A stretch of 64,000 nt of DNA from Streptococcus sp. F0442 (GCF_000314795.2 NZ_KB373314.1:802418-866417), one strand, 5' to 3'. Positions 54,450 to 63,505 are shown, numbered from the stretch's first letter. The notes: generated by a model from the letters alone, not told the origin. Translations and numbers: made by a program.

Positions 54450-55577
54450 ATGACACTAAAAGAAAACATTATCCAACTGGCACATTCTATTGGGATTTCA
54501 AAAATTGGATTTACAACCGCTGATGACTTCGCTTATTTGGAAAAATCGCTCCGCTTGGCCGTTGAGGAAGGACGGAATTCTGGATTCGAGCATAAGAATA
54601 TCGAAGAGCGCATCCAACCTAAATTAAGTCTCTCCTCCGCAAAGACGATCATCTCAATCGCTGTCGCCTACCCCCATAAGCTCAAACAACAACCTCAAAA
54701 AACTGCCTATAAAAGAGGAAAATTCACTCCCAACAGTTGGGGATTGGACTATCATTATGTCCTTCAAGACAAGCTCAATCGCTTAGCCGCTGGGATCGAA
54801 GAAATGACGCAGGATTTCGAATACAAGGGGATGGTCGATACTGGAGCACTGGTTGATACCGCTGTCGCCCAACGAGCAGGGATTGGTTTTATTGGAAAAA
54901 ATGGCTTGGTCATTTCAAAAGAATACGGTTCCTACATGTTTCTGGGTGAATTGATTACCAACCTCGAAATCGAACCAGATCAACCTGTCGACTATGGTTG
55001 TGGGGACTGTCGCCGTTGTTTAGATGCTTGCCCAACCTCCTGCTTAATCGGAGACAGCTCTATGAATGCCAAACGCTGCTTGTCCTTCCAAACTCAAGAC
55101 AAGGGCATGATGGACTTAGAATTTCGCAAGAAAATTAAAATGGTCATCTATGGATGTGACATCTGTCAGATTAGCTGCCCTTATAACAAAGGTCTGGATA
55201 ATCCCTTGGCAACAGAAATCGATCCTGATCTGGCTCATCCAGAGTTGATTCCTTTTATCGAACTGTCTAACGGACAATTTAAGGAAAAATTTGGAAACGT
55301 TGCTGGAAGCTGGCGAGGCAAGAATATCCTCCAGCGCAATGCCATTATCGCACTAGCAAATGCTAATGACCGCTCAGCTATCCCTAAGCTACTGAACATC
55401 ATCGAGACCTCGCAAAATCAGATCCATATCGCAACGGCTATCTGGTCCTTAGGGCAACTGCTACGTGAAATCACACCAGAACTTATCGAACTCTTGCTAA
55501 ATATCAAAAAACCTTCTAAAGATATTATCGAGGAGCGAGCAGCCTTTTTTAAACATTTTGACATCCAAATAGACTAA
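54450..55577 (+). CDS. queG: Epoxyqueuosine reductase QueG
   Basis: A 375-residue enzyme for the last step of queuosine synthesis in tRNA, using cobalamin and two 4Fe-4S clusters. GCGDCRRCLDACPTSC near residue 190 and CDICQISCPYNKG near residue 240 hold the cluster cysteines. A HEAT-like C-terminal region (AIIALANANDRSAIPKLL) binds tRNA. The start is uncertain: ATGs lie at 54441 and 54450, neither with a good ribosome binding site, and I prefer the second because a -10 element covers the first. Confidence 0.93.
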   Translation: MTLKENIIQLAHSIGISKIGFTTADDFAYLEKSLRLAVEEGRNSGFEHKNIEERIQPKLSLSSAKTIISIAVAYPHKLKQQPQKTAYKRGKFTPNSWGLDYHYVLQDKLNRLAAGIEEMTQDFEYKGMVDTGALVDTAVAQRAGIGFIGKNGLVISKEYGSYMFLGELITNLEIEPDQPVDYGCGDCRRCLDACPTSCLIGDSSMNAKRCLSFQTQDKGMMDLEFRKKIKMVIYGCDICQISCPYNKGLDNPLATEIDPDLAHPELIPFIELSNGQFKEKFGNVAGSWRGKNILQRNAIIALANANDRSAIPKLLNIIETSQNQIHIATAIWSLGQLLREITPELIELLLNIKKPSKDIIEERAAFFKHFDIQID

Positions 55578-55591
55578 CCATGATAATGAAA

Positions 55592-55619
55592 AAACACTAA
55601 GGTTGTAACCTTAGTGTTT
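55592..55619. terminator. Bidirectional terminator between queG and the acetyltransferase gene
   Basis: AACACTAAGGTT pairs with AACCTTAGTGTT around two bases, with A-rich and T-rich flanks. Confidence 0.9.
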
Positions 55620-56237
55620 TTTTAGTTCCTTCAAGAAATACCAGCTCCCCATTTCTACATGGTTAAAGCTAATCTCGTTAGAGTAGACTTCCTTGTAGCC
55701 ATTTTTGGTATAAAAATAGACATTTCCCTTCGTATTGGTATAAAAGGCTAGTTTTTCTCCTTTAACCTCTTCCAAGAAAGGCTCAATTCCTTCTGTCATA
55801 AAGCGACTGCCATAGCCCTGCCGTTGGTGTTTAGGGGCGACTGCGAGAAGCATTAAATACCAATCAAAGTCTACATTTTGCTCCAATTCCTTATCCGTGT
55901 CCTCCATAAATTTAAAGTAGGCCAACATATTCTTCAAGGAAATAAACTTGAGCAAACCAAATCCCCCATTTAAGAGATAGGCTCGAAAAGGAATCGGTCC
56001 CTTTTGTAACAAGGAAACTGCATAAATTTCATCGTTCTTTTCTGCCACAAGGCAAATATGGTGCTTGAGAAAAACCTTTACCAAGATGCGCATCATTGCC
56101 TCAACAAAGGCAGGATACTGCTTGGGATCACGCACCAAATCCTTGATGACTTTTAAAAATAGATATTCCTCAAAGGCTGTACTGGCTACTCGAACCACCT
56201 GATCCAGATCTGCTTTTTCTGCTTGTCTGTATTTCAT
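55611..56237 (-). CDS. GNAT-family N-acetyltransferase
   Basis: A 208-residue acetyl-CoA-dependent acetyltransferase. The N-terminal YRQAEKADLDQVVRVA is the usual GNAT start, and the CoA-binding motif is VAPKHQRQGYGSRFM near residue 138. The acceptor is unknown. GAGGAG lies just before the ATG. It may be co-transcribed with the PAP2 gene upstream, since no terminator is evident between them. Confidence 0.9.
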   Translation of the reverse strand: MKYRQAEKADLDQVVRVASTAFEEYLFLKVIKDLVRDPKQYPAFVEAMMRILVKVFLKHHICLVAEKNDEIYAVSLLQKGPIPFRAYLLNGGFGLLKFISLKNMLAYFKFMEDTDKELEQNVDFDWYLMLLAVAPKHQRQGYGSRFMTEGIEPFLEEVKGEKLAFYTNTKGNVYFYTKNGYKEVYSNEISFNHVEMGSWYFLKELKKH

Positions 56238-56320
56238 CTTCTCTCCTCTTCTAAGTCCACTTTCCAGTATACACTATCACTTGCTGTTATTCAAAGGTCA
56301 ATTTCGAGCAATATGTTGAT

Positions 56321-56836
56321 TCAAACAAGCAAAAAAAGTCCTCCCCAGGCCAGTCCCAATCCCCAAGCAACGAGAACGTCCTTGGGATAATGAACCCCTC
56401 CAAAAACTCGGACAAGGGCTAATAGAAGAGATAGGAGCATCGAGCACATTCCAAACAGAAGCGACAACTGACAGACACACATAGAGATAATGGTCGCCGA
56501 AAAAACATGGCGGCTAGGAAAAGAATGTCCCGATGAATTTTTCTCTAATAAAGGTTGAATGTCCCATGTTTCGTAAGGTCTTGGAACATTGATCCAATGG
56601 CGGAAGAGACTAAACAAGATAAAGCCAGAAGCTGGAATCCAAATAAAAGGCCAAATTCCTCCAATCGCGGTTTGTTTTAAACATAGCCAACAAAAGACCA
56701 GACCATAGATGCCTGGCATGACGAGAGTTAGGATTCGATTTGTCCGCCGAAGGACCTGCACACGACGCGGATTTTTCGCAAAAGGCAGGGTTAGCCAACG
56801 ATAAAATTGCGGGTATTCTTGAAGGTTGCGCTTCAT
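56321..56836 (-). CDS. PAP2-family membrane phosphatase
   Basis: A 171-residue membrane protein with about five helices. The three-part phosphatase signature is present: RHWINVPRP (the usual leading lysine is arginine), PSGH-like NSSGHSFPSRH, and the third part RVFGGVHYPKDVLVAW. Members dephosphorylate lipid substrates such as undecaprenyl pyrophosphate or phosphatidate at the membrane surface. I chose the ATG at 56836, with AGGAG eight bases upstream, over one seven codons further up that lacks a site. Confidence 0.88.
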   Translation of the reverse strand: MKRNLQEYPQFYRWLTLPFAKNPRRVQVLRRTNRILTLVMPGIYGLVFCWLCLKQTAIGGIWPFIWIPASGFILFSLFRHWINVPRPYETWDIQPLLEKNSSGHSFPSRHVFSATIISMCVCQLSLLFGMCSMLLSLLLALVRVFGGVHYPKDVLVAWGLGLAWGGLFLLV

Positions 56837-57019
56837 CTTGGAACTCCTGTCTTTCATCTGATTTTCGTACTACTAGTATACGCGATCCTAAGAAAACCTG
56901 TCAAGTGCGGTTCCTTTTTTATTGTTTCTTTCTTCTTTTTCTATACAACCGCTATTCCTTTTTTGCTTTTATCAATTTTATGTCTCCAAGAATCGACTTT
57001 TCTATCACTTTTTCCTAGT

Positions 57020-57045
57020 AAAAAATGGAGCCAGATTGACTCCAT
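57020..57045 (-). terminator. Terminator after the deformylase-like gene
   Basis: ATGGAG pairs with CTCCAT, with a run of T on the minus strand. Confidence 0.65.
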
Positions 57046-57054
57046 CCATCACTT

Positions 57055-57465
57055 CTATATGATAACGCCTTCTAGATGATCCATTTCATGCTGACAGATC
57101 TGGGCTGGAAAACCTGACAAATGTAAGGTTTGAGCTTGCCAATTGACATCCCGATAAGCCACCGTGATCTCCTCATAACGGGTCGTCGGCCGACTTCCCA
57201 CTAAAGACAAGCACCCTTCCTCTGTTTGATAGGCCTTTTTCTTATCCAGAAGAACAGGATTAAACATGACCAGATTTGCATTTCCCATTCGAATGATAAT
57301 TGCCCGTTTTTTCACCCCTATCATATTGGCTGCCAAACCCACACACTCAAAGAGAAGGGCGTTCAAGGTATCCTGTAAATCCAAGGCCAAAGGACGATCT
57401 TCCGGTGTCGCTTCTTCTGATTTTTGTCCCAAAAATAAGACATCTTTTACAATGCTCTTTTTCAT
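57055..57465 (-). CDS. Peptide deformylase homologue with altered active-site motif
   Basis: A 136-residue protein of the peptide deformylase family, shorter than the about 200 residues of the main streptococcal enzyme. Motif 2 (EEGCLSL) and motif 3 (QHEMDHLEG) keep the metal cysteine and histidines. Motif 1, normally G-x-G-x-A-A-x-Q, reads C-V-G-L-A-A-N-M, so the catalytic glutamine is replaced by methionine. It may be weakly active, act on another substrate, or be regulatory. GTGAGGA precedes the ATG. Confidence 0.88.
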   Translation of the reverse strand: MKKSIVKDVLFLGQKSEEATPEDRPLALDLQDTLNALLFECVGLAANMIGVKKRAIIIRMGNANLVMFNPVLLDKKKAYQTEEGCLSLVGSRPTTRYEEITVAYRDVNWQAQTLHLSGFPAQICQHEMDHLEGVII

Positions 57466-57495
57466 ATTTTCCTCACTTCTTTATGGAAAAGGACA

Positions 57496-57521
57496 AAACC
57501 GAGACAGCTCGGTCTCGGTTT
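57496..57521 (-). terminator. Terminator after scrK
   Basis: AAACCGAGAC pairs with GTCTCGGTTT around six bases. Confidence 0.7.
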
Positions 57522-57557
57522 CGCTATTGTTTTTAACCTCTATGGGGCAAGCGCTTT

Positions 57558-58457
57558 TTACTTTTTAAGCTTTTCACTCACTTCTTTTGCAAGAACAAAG
57601 TTCCCCAAGGTAGCTGAACCATTGCCAGCAACTGCAGGTGTCACAATATAATCTCTTACATCTGGTACAGGGAGATACCCGTTTAAGAGAGCTGTAAATT
57701 TCGTCCGAACACGATCTAACATATGTTGTTGCGCCATTACTCCCCCACCAAAGACAATGATATCTGGACGGAAAGTAACGGTCGCATTCACAGCCGCCTG
57801 TGCGATATAGTAGGCTTGAATATCCCAAACATTACTGTTGAGTTCGATATTTTCTCCACGAATACCTGTACGAGCCTCTAAACTCGGACCAGCCGCAAAA
57901 CCTTCCAAACAGCCGTTGTGGAAAGGACAAACACCCTTGAATTCTTTTTCCACATCCATTGGGTGTTGCGCCACATAATAGTGACCCATTTCTGGGTGTC
58001 CAGCTCCCCCAATAAACTCGCCACGTTGGATAACGCCAGCTCCGATTCCTGTTCCGATTGTATAGTAAACCAAGTTTTCGATATGGCCACCTGCGTTATT
58101 GCGTGCTACCACTTCACCATAGGCTGAACTATTCACATCTGTTGTAAAATAGATGGGTACATTCAAAGCACGACGGAAGGCACCAACGATATCAACATTG
58201 GCCCAATTTGGTTTTGGAGTCGTCGTAATGAAGCCATAAGTTTTTGAATTTGGATCGATATCAATTGGTCCAAATGATCCAATCGCAAGACCAGCAAGAT
58301 CCTCAAATTTTGAGAAAAATTCGATAGACTTATCAATGGTTTCAATTGGCTTGGTTGTTGGGAATTGTACTTTTTCAACAATATTGTAGTTTTCATCACC
58401 AACTGCACAAACAAACTTTGTACCGCCAGCTTCCAAACTTCCGAATAATTTTGTCAT
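57558..58457 (-). CDS. scrK: Fructokinase ScrK (ROK family)
   Basis: A 299-residue sugar kinase that phosphorylates the fructose released when sucrose 6-phosphate is split. The N-terminal GSLEAGGTKFVCAVGD binds ATP phosphate. The ROK zinc site is in GHPEMGHYY and CPFHNGCLEGFAAGPSL. It lies downstream of scrA in the same direction, with a terminator between and its own extended -10 promoter. AAGGAG lies six bases before the ATG. Confidence 0.95.
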   Translation of the reverse strand: MTKLFGSLEAGGTKFVCAVGDENYNIVEKVQFPTTKPIETIDKSIEFFSKFEDLAGLAIGSFGPIDIDPNSKTYGFITTTPKPNWANVDIVGAFRRALNVPIYFTTDVNSSAYGEVVARNNAGGHIENLVYYTIGTGIGAGVIQRGEFIGGAGHPEMGHYYVAQHPMDVEKEFKGVCPFHNGCLEGFAAGPSLEARTGIRGENIELNSNVWDIQAYYIAQAAVNATVTFRPDIIVFGGGVMAQQHMLDRVRTKFTALLNGYLPVPDVRDYIVTPAVAGNGSATLGNFVLAKEVSEKLKK

Positions 58458-58493
58458 GTTGGCTCCTTTTTATAATGAAAATTTCCTGTACTT

Positions 58494-58502
58494 ATTATAG
58501 CA
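58494..58502 (-). promoter_or_regulatory. Extended -10 promoter of scrK
   Basis: TGC followed by TATAAT on the minus strand, about 40 bases upstream of scrK. Confidence 0.55.
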
Positions 58503-58567
58503 TATTTTATAGCAATGCTACTTCTCTTCTCTAAAGAAAAAGCAGGCATTTTTAAGAAATAAAATTC

Positions 58568-58597
58568 AAGGACTGGAGATAACCTGACCAGTCCTTG
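58568..58597 (-). terminator. Terminator after scrA
   Basis: CAAGGACTGG pairs perfectly with CCAGTCCTTG around a ten-base loop. Confidence 0.7.
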
Positions 58598-58614
58598 AAA
58601 ACGTATTGATTCGA

Positions 58615-60534
58615 TTAAGCTTTGACTTCGATGATCGCATCACCTTTCGCAACTGAGCCAGTTGCAACAGGAGTTACAGAAGCAAAGTCAGCTGTATTGG
58701 TAACGATGACCATTGTTGTGTCTTCAAGACCAGCTTCGGCGATTTTTGCTGCATCAAATGTACCAAGGACATCACCAGCTTTGACTTTATCACCTTGCGC
58801 TACTTTTTGATCAAATCCTTCACCATTCATTGATACCGTATCAATCCCAACGTGGATCAAGATTTCAGCACCATTGGCTGTCTTCAAACCATAGGCGTGC
58901 CCAGTTGCGAAAGCAATGGTTACTTCAGCATCTGCTGGAGCATATACAACACCTTCAGTTGGTTTGATGGCAATCCCTTGTCCCATCGCTCCACTTGAGA
59001 AGACAGGATCATTGACATTAGCAAGAGCTACTGTACTACCAACGATAGGAGTGATAATTGTTTCATCTTGAAGTGCTACTGGGATATTACCAGTTGTTTC
59101 TTCTTCAATAATAGCTTTCGCTTCTTCATTCTCTGCAGGAACTGATGAAGCGTCATCTTCATATCCAAACATATAAGTCAAACCGAAACTTAGGGCAGTC
59201 GTAAATACAACCATAAATACATATTTCAATAATTGACCGTTTAGATAGAGAAGCGTCCCTGGAATAATTGTAATACCGAATCCTGTACCAGCAAGATTTA
59301 ACATAGATGCAATCCAGCCACCTACAGCACCTGCTCCCAATGCAATAACGAACGGTTTCACGTAACGTAAGTTTACACCAAAGATTGCAGGCTCAGTAAT
59401 ACCTAACAAGGCAGAAATAGTTGCAGGGAATGCCAAAGCTTTAACTTTTTGAGATTTAGACTTCACTGCGACTGCTAAAGTAGCTCCGGCTTGCGCAGTC
59501 ATGGCTGCTGTAATAATTGCATTAAATGGATCTTTTTTATCTGCCGTAATCAACTGTGATTCAAGAAGATTAAAAATATGATGGACACCAGTCACGACAA
59601 TTAACTGATGAACGCCACCAATTAGAAGACCTGCTAGTCCGAATGGTAAATTTAAAATAAACTTAGTTGCATTAAGTACATGTTCCTCGATGCTGTGGAA
59701 GAATGGACCAATAATAAACAAAGCGAGGAATGACATAATTGTCAACGTAAACAATGGAACCAATAACAAATCCAATACATCTGGAATTTTCTTATGGAGC
59801 CATTTTTCGAGTTTAGCACCAATTAGACCAACAAAGAAAGCAGGAAGAACTGAGTTCTGGAATCCCACCACATGATGGAAGATACCAAAGTATGTTGCTG
59901 CTTTAGAAGGATCTTCCGCTACAACCCATGCATTTGGAAGTGTCGGACTAACCATCATCAATCCAATAACAATCCCAAGAACAGGATTTCCTCCAAATAC
60001 TCGGAAAGCAGACCATGAAATCAATGCTGGGAAGAACGCAAACGCAGTATCAGTTAAAATTGTTGAATATGTGTAGAAATCCGTAGATTTAAATGCATCT
60101 GCTGTCGTACCAAACAAAGACAATACCTGATCCTGCGCAATTGCACCGCGAATACCCATAAATAAACCAGTAGCCACAATTGCTGGCAAAATTGGGACAA
60201 ATACGTCTCCGAAAGTACGAATCGCACGCTGGAACCAGTTCCCTTGTTTTGCAGCTTCTGCTTTCATTTCGTCTTTTGATGAAGTTGGCAAACCTAGAGC
60301 TACTACCTCATCATAAATCTTATTTACAGTACCAGTACCAAAGATGATTTGGTATTGACCTGAGTTAAAGAAAGCACCTTGTACTTTTTCAAGGTTCTCA
60401 ACAACATCTTTGTTGATTTTTGATTCATCTTTTACCATCACGCGAAGACGAGTTGCACAGTGAGCTACACTGCTAACATTCTCAACTCCACCGATGGCAT
60501 CGATGACCTTCTTTGCAATTTCTGTATTTGACAT
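58615..60534 (-). CDS. scrA: Sucrose-specific PTS enzyme IIBCA
   Basis: A 639-residue fused transporter that imports sucrose as sucrose 6-phosphate. The IIB domain (about 1-90) has its phosphorylated cysteine in VAHCATRLRVMV near residue 26. The IIC domain (about 105-460) has about ten membrane segments. After a linker, the IIA domain (about 500-639) has GHAYGLKTANGAEILIHVGID with the phospho-histidine. I chose the ATG at 60534; a TTG two codons upstream is possible. The promoter region holds two ScrR-like sites. Confidence 0.96.
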   Translation of the reverse strand: MSNTEIAKKVIDAIGGVENVSSVAHCATRLRVMVKDESKINKDVVENLEKVQGAFFNSGQYQIIFGTGTVNKIYDEVVALGLPTSSKDEMKAEAAKQGNWFQRAIRTFGDVFVPILPAIVATGLFMGIRGAIAQDQVLSLFGTTADAFKSTDFYTYSTILTDTAFAFFPALISWSAFRVFGGNPVLGIVIGLMMVSPTLPNAWVVAEDPSKAATYFGIFHHVVGFQNSVLPAFFVGLIGAKLEKWLHKKIPDVLDLLLVPLFTLTIMSFLALFIIGPFFHSIEEHVLNATKFILNLPFGLAGLLIGGVHQLIVVTGVHHIFNLLESQLITADKKDPFNAIITAAMTAQAGATLAVAVKSKSQKVKALAFPATISALLGITEPAIFGVNLRYVKPFVIALGAGAVGGWIASMLNLAGTGFGITIIPGTLLYLNGQLLKYVFMVVFTTALSFGLTYMFGYEDDASSVPAENEEAKAIIEEETTGNIPVALQDETIITPIVGSTVALANVNDPVFSSGAMGQGIAIKPTEGVVYAPADAEVTIAFATGHAYGLKTANGAEILIHVGIDTVSMNGEGFDQKVAQGDKVKAGDVLGTFDAAKIAEAGLEDTTMVIVTNTADFASVTPVATGSVAKGDAIIEVKA

Positions 60535-60561
60535 TTGCAAAAATCTCCTTATATTTTGTAA

Positions 60562-60577
60562 TGTAAACGGTTAAACC
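60562..60577. promoter_or_regulatory. ScrR- or cre-like site in the scrA leader
   Basis: TGTAAACGGTTAAACC lies between the scrA promoter and ribosome binding site. With the preceding A it also fits the cre consensus with one mismatch, so either ScrR or CcpA could bind. Confidence 0.55.
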
Positions 60578-60592
60578 GCCTCTACGCTCTTA

Positions 60593-60620
60593 ATTGTACC
60601 ACGTATTGAGAATATGTCAA
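60593..60620 (-). promoter_or_regulatory. Promoter of scrA
   Basis: On the minus strand TTGACA and TACAAT are separated by 16 bases, with TGG just before the -10 element. Confidence 0.75.
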
Positions 60621-60630
60621 CCGTTTTGCA
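60615..60630. promoter_or_regulatory. ScrR-like operator over the scrA -35 element
   Basis: TGTCAACCGTTTTGCA is an imperfect LacI-type palindrome with the central CG. It overlaps the -35 element of the scrA promoter. Confidence 0.6.
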
Positions 60631-60809
60631 GGATTTTTTTGAAACTTTTTTAGACTTTTTGATACCTTTTGACAGCATGAAACTATTTTCATTTCAAGAT
60701 AGGCCTAAACTACGTTCTTTAGCCCTTTAAAGCTACTCTTTATTTTCATTTTCTTTCATTTTTTCACAAATTTTCAACTTCTTCTCTTTTCTCTAGGGAA
60801 CCAAATAGA

Positions 60810-60825
60810 TGTCAATCGTTTGACA
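60810..60825. promoter_or_regulatory. ScrR-like operator upstream of scrB
   Basis: TGTCAATCGTTTGACA is an almost perfect LacI-type palindrome, about 30 bases upstream of the scrB -35 element. Confidence 0.65.
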
Positions 60826-60853
60826 TTTTTTGCCATTTTTTTTCATTTATCGC

Positions 60854-60882
60854 TTGCATTTTTAATAGGAAATCGGTACTAT
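60854..60882 (+). promoter_or_regulatory. Promoter of scrB
   Basis: TTGCAT and TACTAT are separated by 17 bases. Confidence 0.7.
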
Positions 60883-60911
60883 GGAAGTAAGAAAAAATTC
60901 GGAGGAATAAA

Positions 60912-62366
60912 ATGGAATGGACAACTGAACGTCGTTACCGACGTTACGAAGACTGGACAACAGAGGAAAAGCAAGCCATCCAAGATCATATGGCCAAATC
61001 TCCTTGGCATACACACTACCATGTAGAGCCAAAAGCTGGTCTCTTAAATGATCCTAACGGTTTTTCCTACTTTGATGGAAAATGGATCTTGTTTTACCAA
61101 AATTTCCCATTTGGTGCAGCCCATGGGTTAAAATCATGGGTACAAACAGAAAGTGAAGACTTGGTTCATTTCACAGAAACTGGTGTAACACTTCTTCCAG
61201 ACACAGATCTGGATAGCCATGGAGCTTATTCCGGATCAGCCATGCAGTTTGGTGACAAACTATTCTTATTCTATACTGGAAATGTTCGGGATGCAGCATG
61301 GGTCCGCCATCCCTACCAAGTCGGTGCTCTGATGGACAAAGACGGAAAGATTGAAAAAATTGACAAAATCTTGATTGATCAACCTACTGACTCTACGGAT
61401 CACTTCCGTGACCCACAGATTTTTAATTTCAAGGGTCAATTCTACGCTATCGTTGGTGGTCAAGACCTTGAGAAGAAAGGATTCATCCGTCTCTATAAGG
61501 CGGTAGATAACGACTATACCAACTGGGTTGCAATCGGTGACTTGGATTTTGCAAATGACCGGACAGCTTACATGATGGAATGTCCCAATCTGGTCTTTGT
61601 AGAGGATCAACCAGTTCTCCTTTACTGTCCTCAAGGTTTAGACAAATCGATCCTCGATTATGACAATATCTATCCAAATATGTACAAGATCGGGGCAAGC
61701 TTTGACCCAGAAAAGGCCAAAATGGTTGATGTATCCGAATTGCATAATCTCGACTATGGTTTTGAAGCCTATGCCACTCAAGGATTTAATGCACCCGATG
61801 GACGTGCCTTTGCTGTTAGCTGGCTAGGTCTTCCAGACGTTTCTTATCCAACGGATTCCTATGACTACCAAGGAGCTCTCTCACTGGTCAAAGAAGTAAC
61901 CATCAAAGATGGCAAGCTCTACCAATACCCAGTTGAAGCCATCAAGGACTTACGCGTTGAGCGTGAGGAATTTGCCAACAAGGTTCAAACCAAGAACTGC
62001 TATGAATTGGAATTGCAATTTGAAAAAGACAGCCAAAATGAGATCGTCCTCTTTGCAAATCCAGAAGGAAAGGGCTTATTTCTCACATTCGATCTAGCGA
62101 AAGGATTAGTCACAGTCGATCGTAGCCAGGCTGGTGAGCAATATGCCCAAGACTTTGGAACTAGCCGTAGCTGCACAATCGATAACCAAGCTACAACTGC
62201 TAATATTTTCATTGACAATTCGATTTTTGAAATCTTTATCAATAAAGGAGAAAAAGTATTTTCTGGCCGGGTCTTCCCACATGCTGATCAAAATGGTATT
62301 TTGATCAAGTCTGGAAACCCTACCGGAACCTACTATGAACTTGATCATGGTCGCAAAGCTAACTGA
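60912..62366 (+). CDS. scrB: Sucrose-6-phosphate hydrolase ScrB
   Basis: A 484-residue GH32 enzyme that splits sucrose 6-phosphate into glucose 6-phosphate and fructose. The nucleophile lies in GLLNDPNGFSYFDGKW near residue 43, FRDPQIF holds the transition-state aspartate near residue 160, and MECPNLV the acid/base glutamate. There is no signal peptide, so it is cytoplasmic. GGAGG lies six bases before the ATG. Its end overlaps scrR by 20 bases. Confidence 0.97.
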   Translation: MEWTTERRYRRYEDWTTEEKQAIQDHMAKSPWHTHYHVEPKAGLLNDPNGFSYFDGKWILFYQNFPFGAAHGLKSWVQTESEDLVHFTETGVTLLPDTDLDSHGAYSGSAMQFGDKLFLFYTGNVRDAAWVRHPYQVGALMDKDGKIEKIDKILIDQPTDSTDHFRDPQIFNFKGQFYAIVGGQDLEKKGFIRLYKAVDNDYTNWVAIGDLDFANDRTAYMMECPNLVFVEDQPVLLYCPQGLDKSILDYDNIYPNMYKIGASFDPEKAKMVDVSELHNLDYGFEAYATQGFNAPDGRAFAVSWLGLPDVSYPTDSYDYQGALSLVKEVTIKDGKLYQYPVEAIKDLRVEREEFANKVQTKNCYELELQFEKDSQNEIVLFANPEGKGLFLTFDLAKGLVTVDRSQAGEQYAQDFGTSRSCTIDNQATTANIFIDNSIFEIFINKGEKVFSGRVFPHADQNGILIKSGNPTGTYYELDHGRKAN

Positions 62367-63312
62367 TGTCGCCAAACTCGCCGGTGTCAGCCCTACTACA
62401 GTCTCACGGGTCATCAATAAAAAAGGCTACCTATCTGAAAAAACGATCCAAAAAGTCCAAGAAGCCATGCGAGAGCTGGGCTATAAGCCCAACAATGTTG
62501 CTCGTAGTCTCCAAGGGAAATCAGCCAAGTTGGTTGGCTTGATTTTTCCTAATATCAGCAATGTTTTCTACGCAGAATTAATTGATAAATTAGAGTACCA
62601 ACTCTTCAAACATGGCTACAAGACCATCATCTGCAATAGTGAACACGACTCTGAAAAAGAGCGGGAATACATTGAGATGTTGGAAGCTAACCAAGTGGAT
62701 GGCATCATTTCAGGAAGCCACAATTTAGGGATTGAGGATTACAACCGAGTAACTGCTCCGATTATTGCCTTTGACCGCAACCTCTCCCCAGAGATTCCCG
62801 TTGTCTCATCAGACAACTACGCTGGCGGTGTGCTAGCAGCAGAAACGTTAGTTAAAAGTGGGGCTCAAAACATTATGATGATCACAGGGAATGACAACTC
62901 CAACTCCCCAACCGGTTTTCGTCATGCAGGCTTCGCATCGGTTCTGCCCGAGTCTTTGATCATCAACGTTTCCAGTGATTTCTCTCCCATTCGCAAAGAA
63001 ATGGAGATCAAACAGATTTTAACTCAGCAAAAACCAGATGCTATTTTTGCTTCGGATGATTTGACAGCAATTTTGATCATGAAGGTCGCAAAAGAGCTTG
63101 ACCTTCAGATTCCTCAAGATCTAAAAGTGATTGGTTATGATGGCACCCAGTTCATCGAGACTTATACTCCTGAACTAACCACCATCCAGCAACCTCTAAA
63201 GGATATTGCAGTTCTGATGGTAGACTTACTACTCCAAAAGATCGAAGGAAAAAAAGTAGCGACTACCGGTTATTTCTTGCCCGTTAGTCTCCACTCTGGA
63301 AAAAGTATTTAA
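62347..63312 (+). CDS. scrR: LacI-family sucrose operon repressor ScrR
   Basis: A 321-residue regulator. The N-terminal helix-turn-helix reads LTDVAKLAGVSPTTVSRVI and is followed by the hinge helix GYKPNNVARSLQGK. The ligand domain (about 60-321) includes SDDLTAILIMKVAKELDLQIP. The ATG at 62347 gives the standard MVAKLTDVAKLAGV start; one four codons upstream is less usual. It is co-transcribed with scrB and most likely binds the three operators in the scrA-scrB interval. Confidence 0.95.
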   Translation: MVAKLTDVAKLAGVSPTTVSRVINKKGYLSEKTIQKVQEAMRELGYKPNNVARSLQGKSAKLVGLIFPNISNVFYAELIDKLEYQLFKHGYKTIICNSEHDSEKEREYIEMLEANQVDGIISGSHNLGIEDYNRVTAPIIAFDRNLSPEIPVVSSDNYAGGVLAAETLVKSGAQNIMMITGNDNSNSPTGFRHAGFASVLPESLIINVSSDFSPIRKEMEIKQILTQQKPDAIFASDDLTAILIMKVAKELDLQIPQDLKVIGYDGTQFIETYTPELTTIQQPLKDIAVLMVDLLLQKIEGKKVATTGYFLPVSLHSGKSI

Positions 63313-63317
63313 AAGCA

Positions 63318-63493
63318 GAGGCTGGGACAAAAGTCCTAGCCTCTCAATTGTCTTTGGATTGTCGAGCAAGACGCAGTGGTTGAGTGGGCTCTACTACGCT
63401 GATTTCATCAGCTTTTACAGCCCTACTCAACTGTGCGGAGGTGGGACGACAAAATCGAATTCTAACGAATTACCGATTTCTGTCCCACTCTCA
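63318..63493 (+). repeat. Three-hairpin intergenic repeat, copy 3
   Basis: Nearly identical to copy 1, with changes such as TTGTCTTTGG for TTATTTTTGG and GACAAAATCG for GACGAAATCG. It begins five bases after the scrR stop codon, between two convergent genes. Confidence 0.9.
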
Positions 63494-63505
63494 TTTTTCA
63501 TTCAA

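Larger units (their letters stand above)
60535..60911. other. Divergent control region of the sucrose genes
   Basis: About 375 bases with two promoters and three operator-like palindromes, described separately. The middle part (about 60635-60800) is AT-rich and has no recognised element. Confidence 0.75.
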
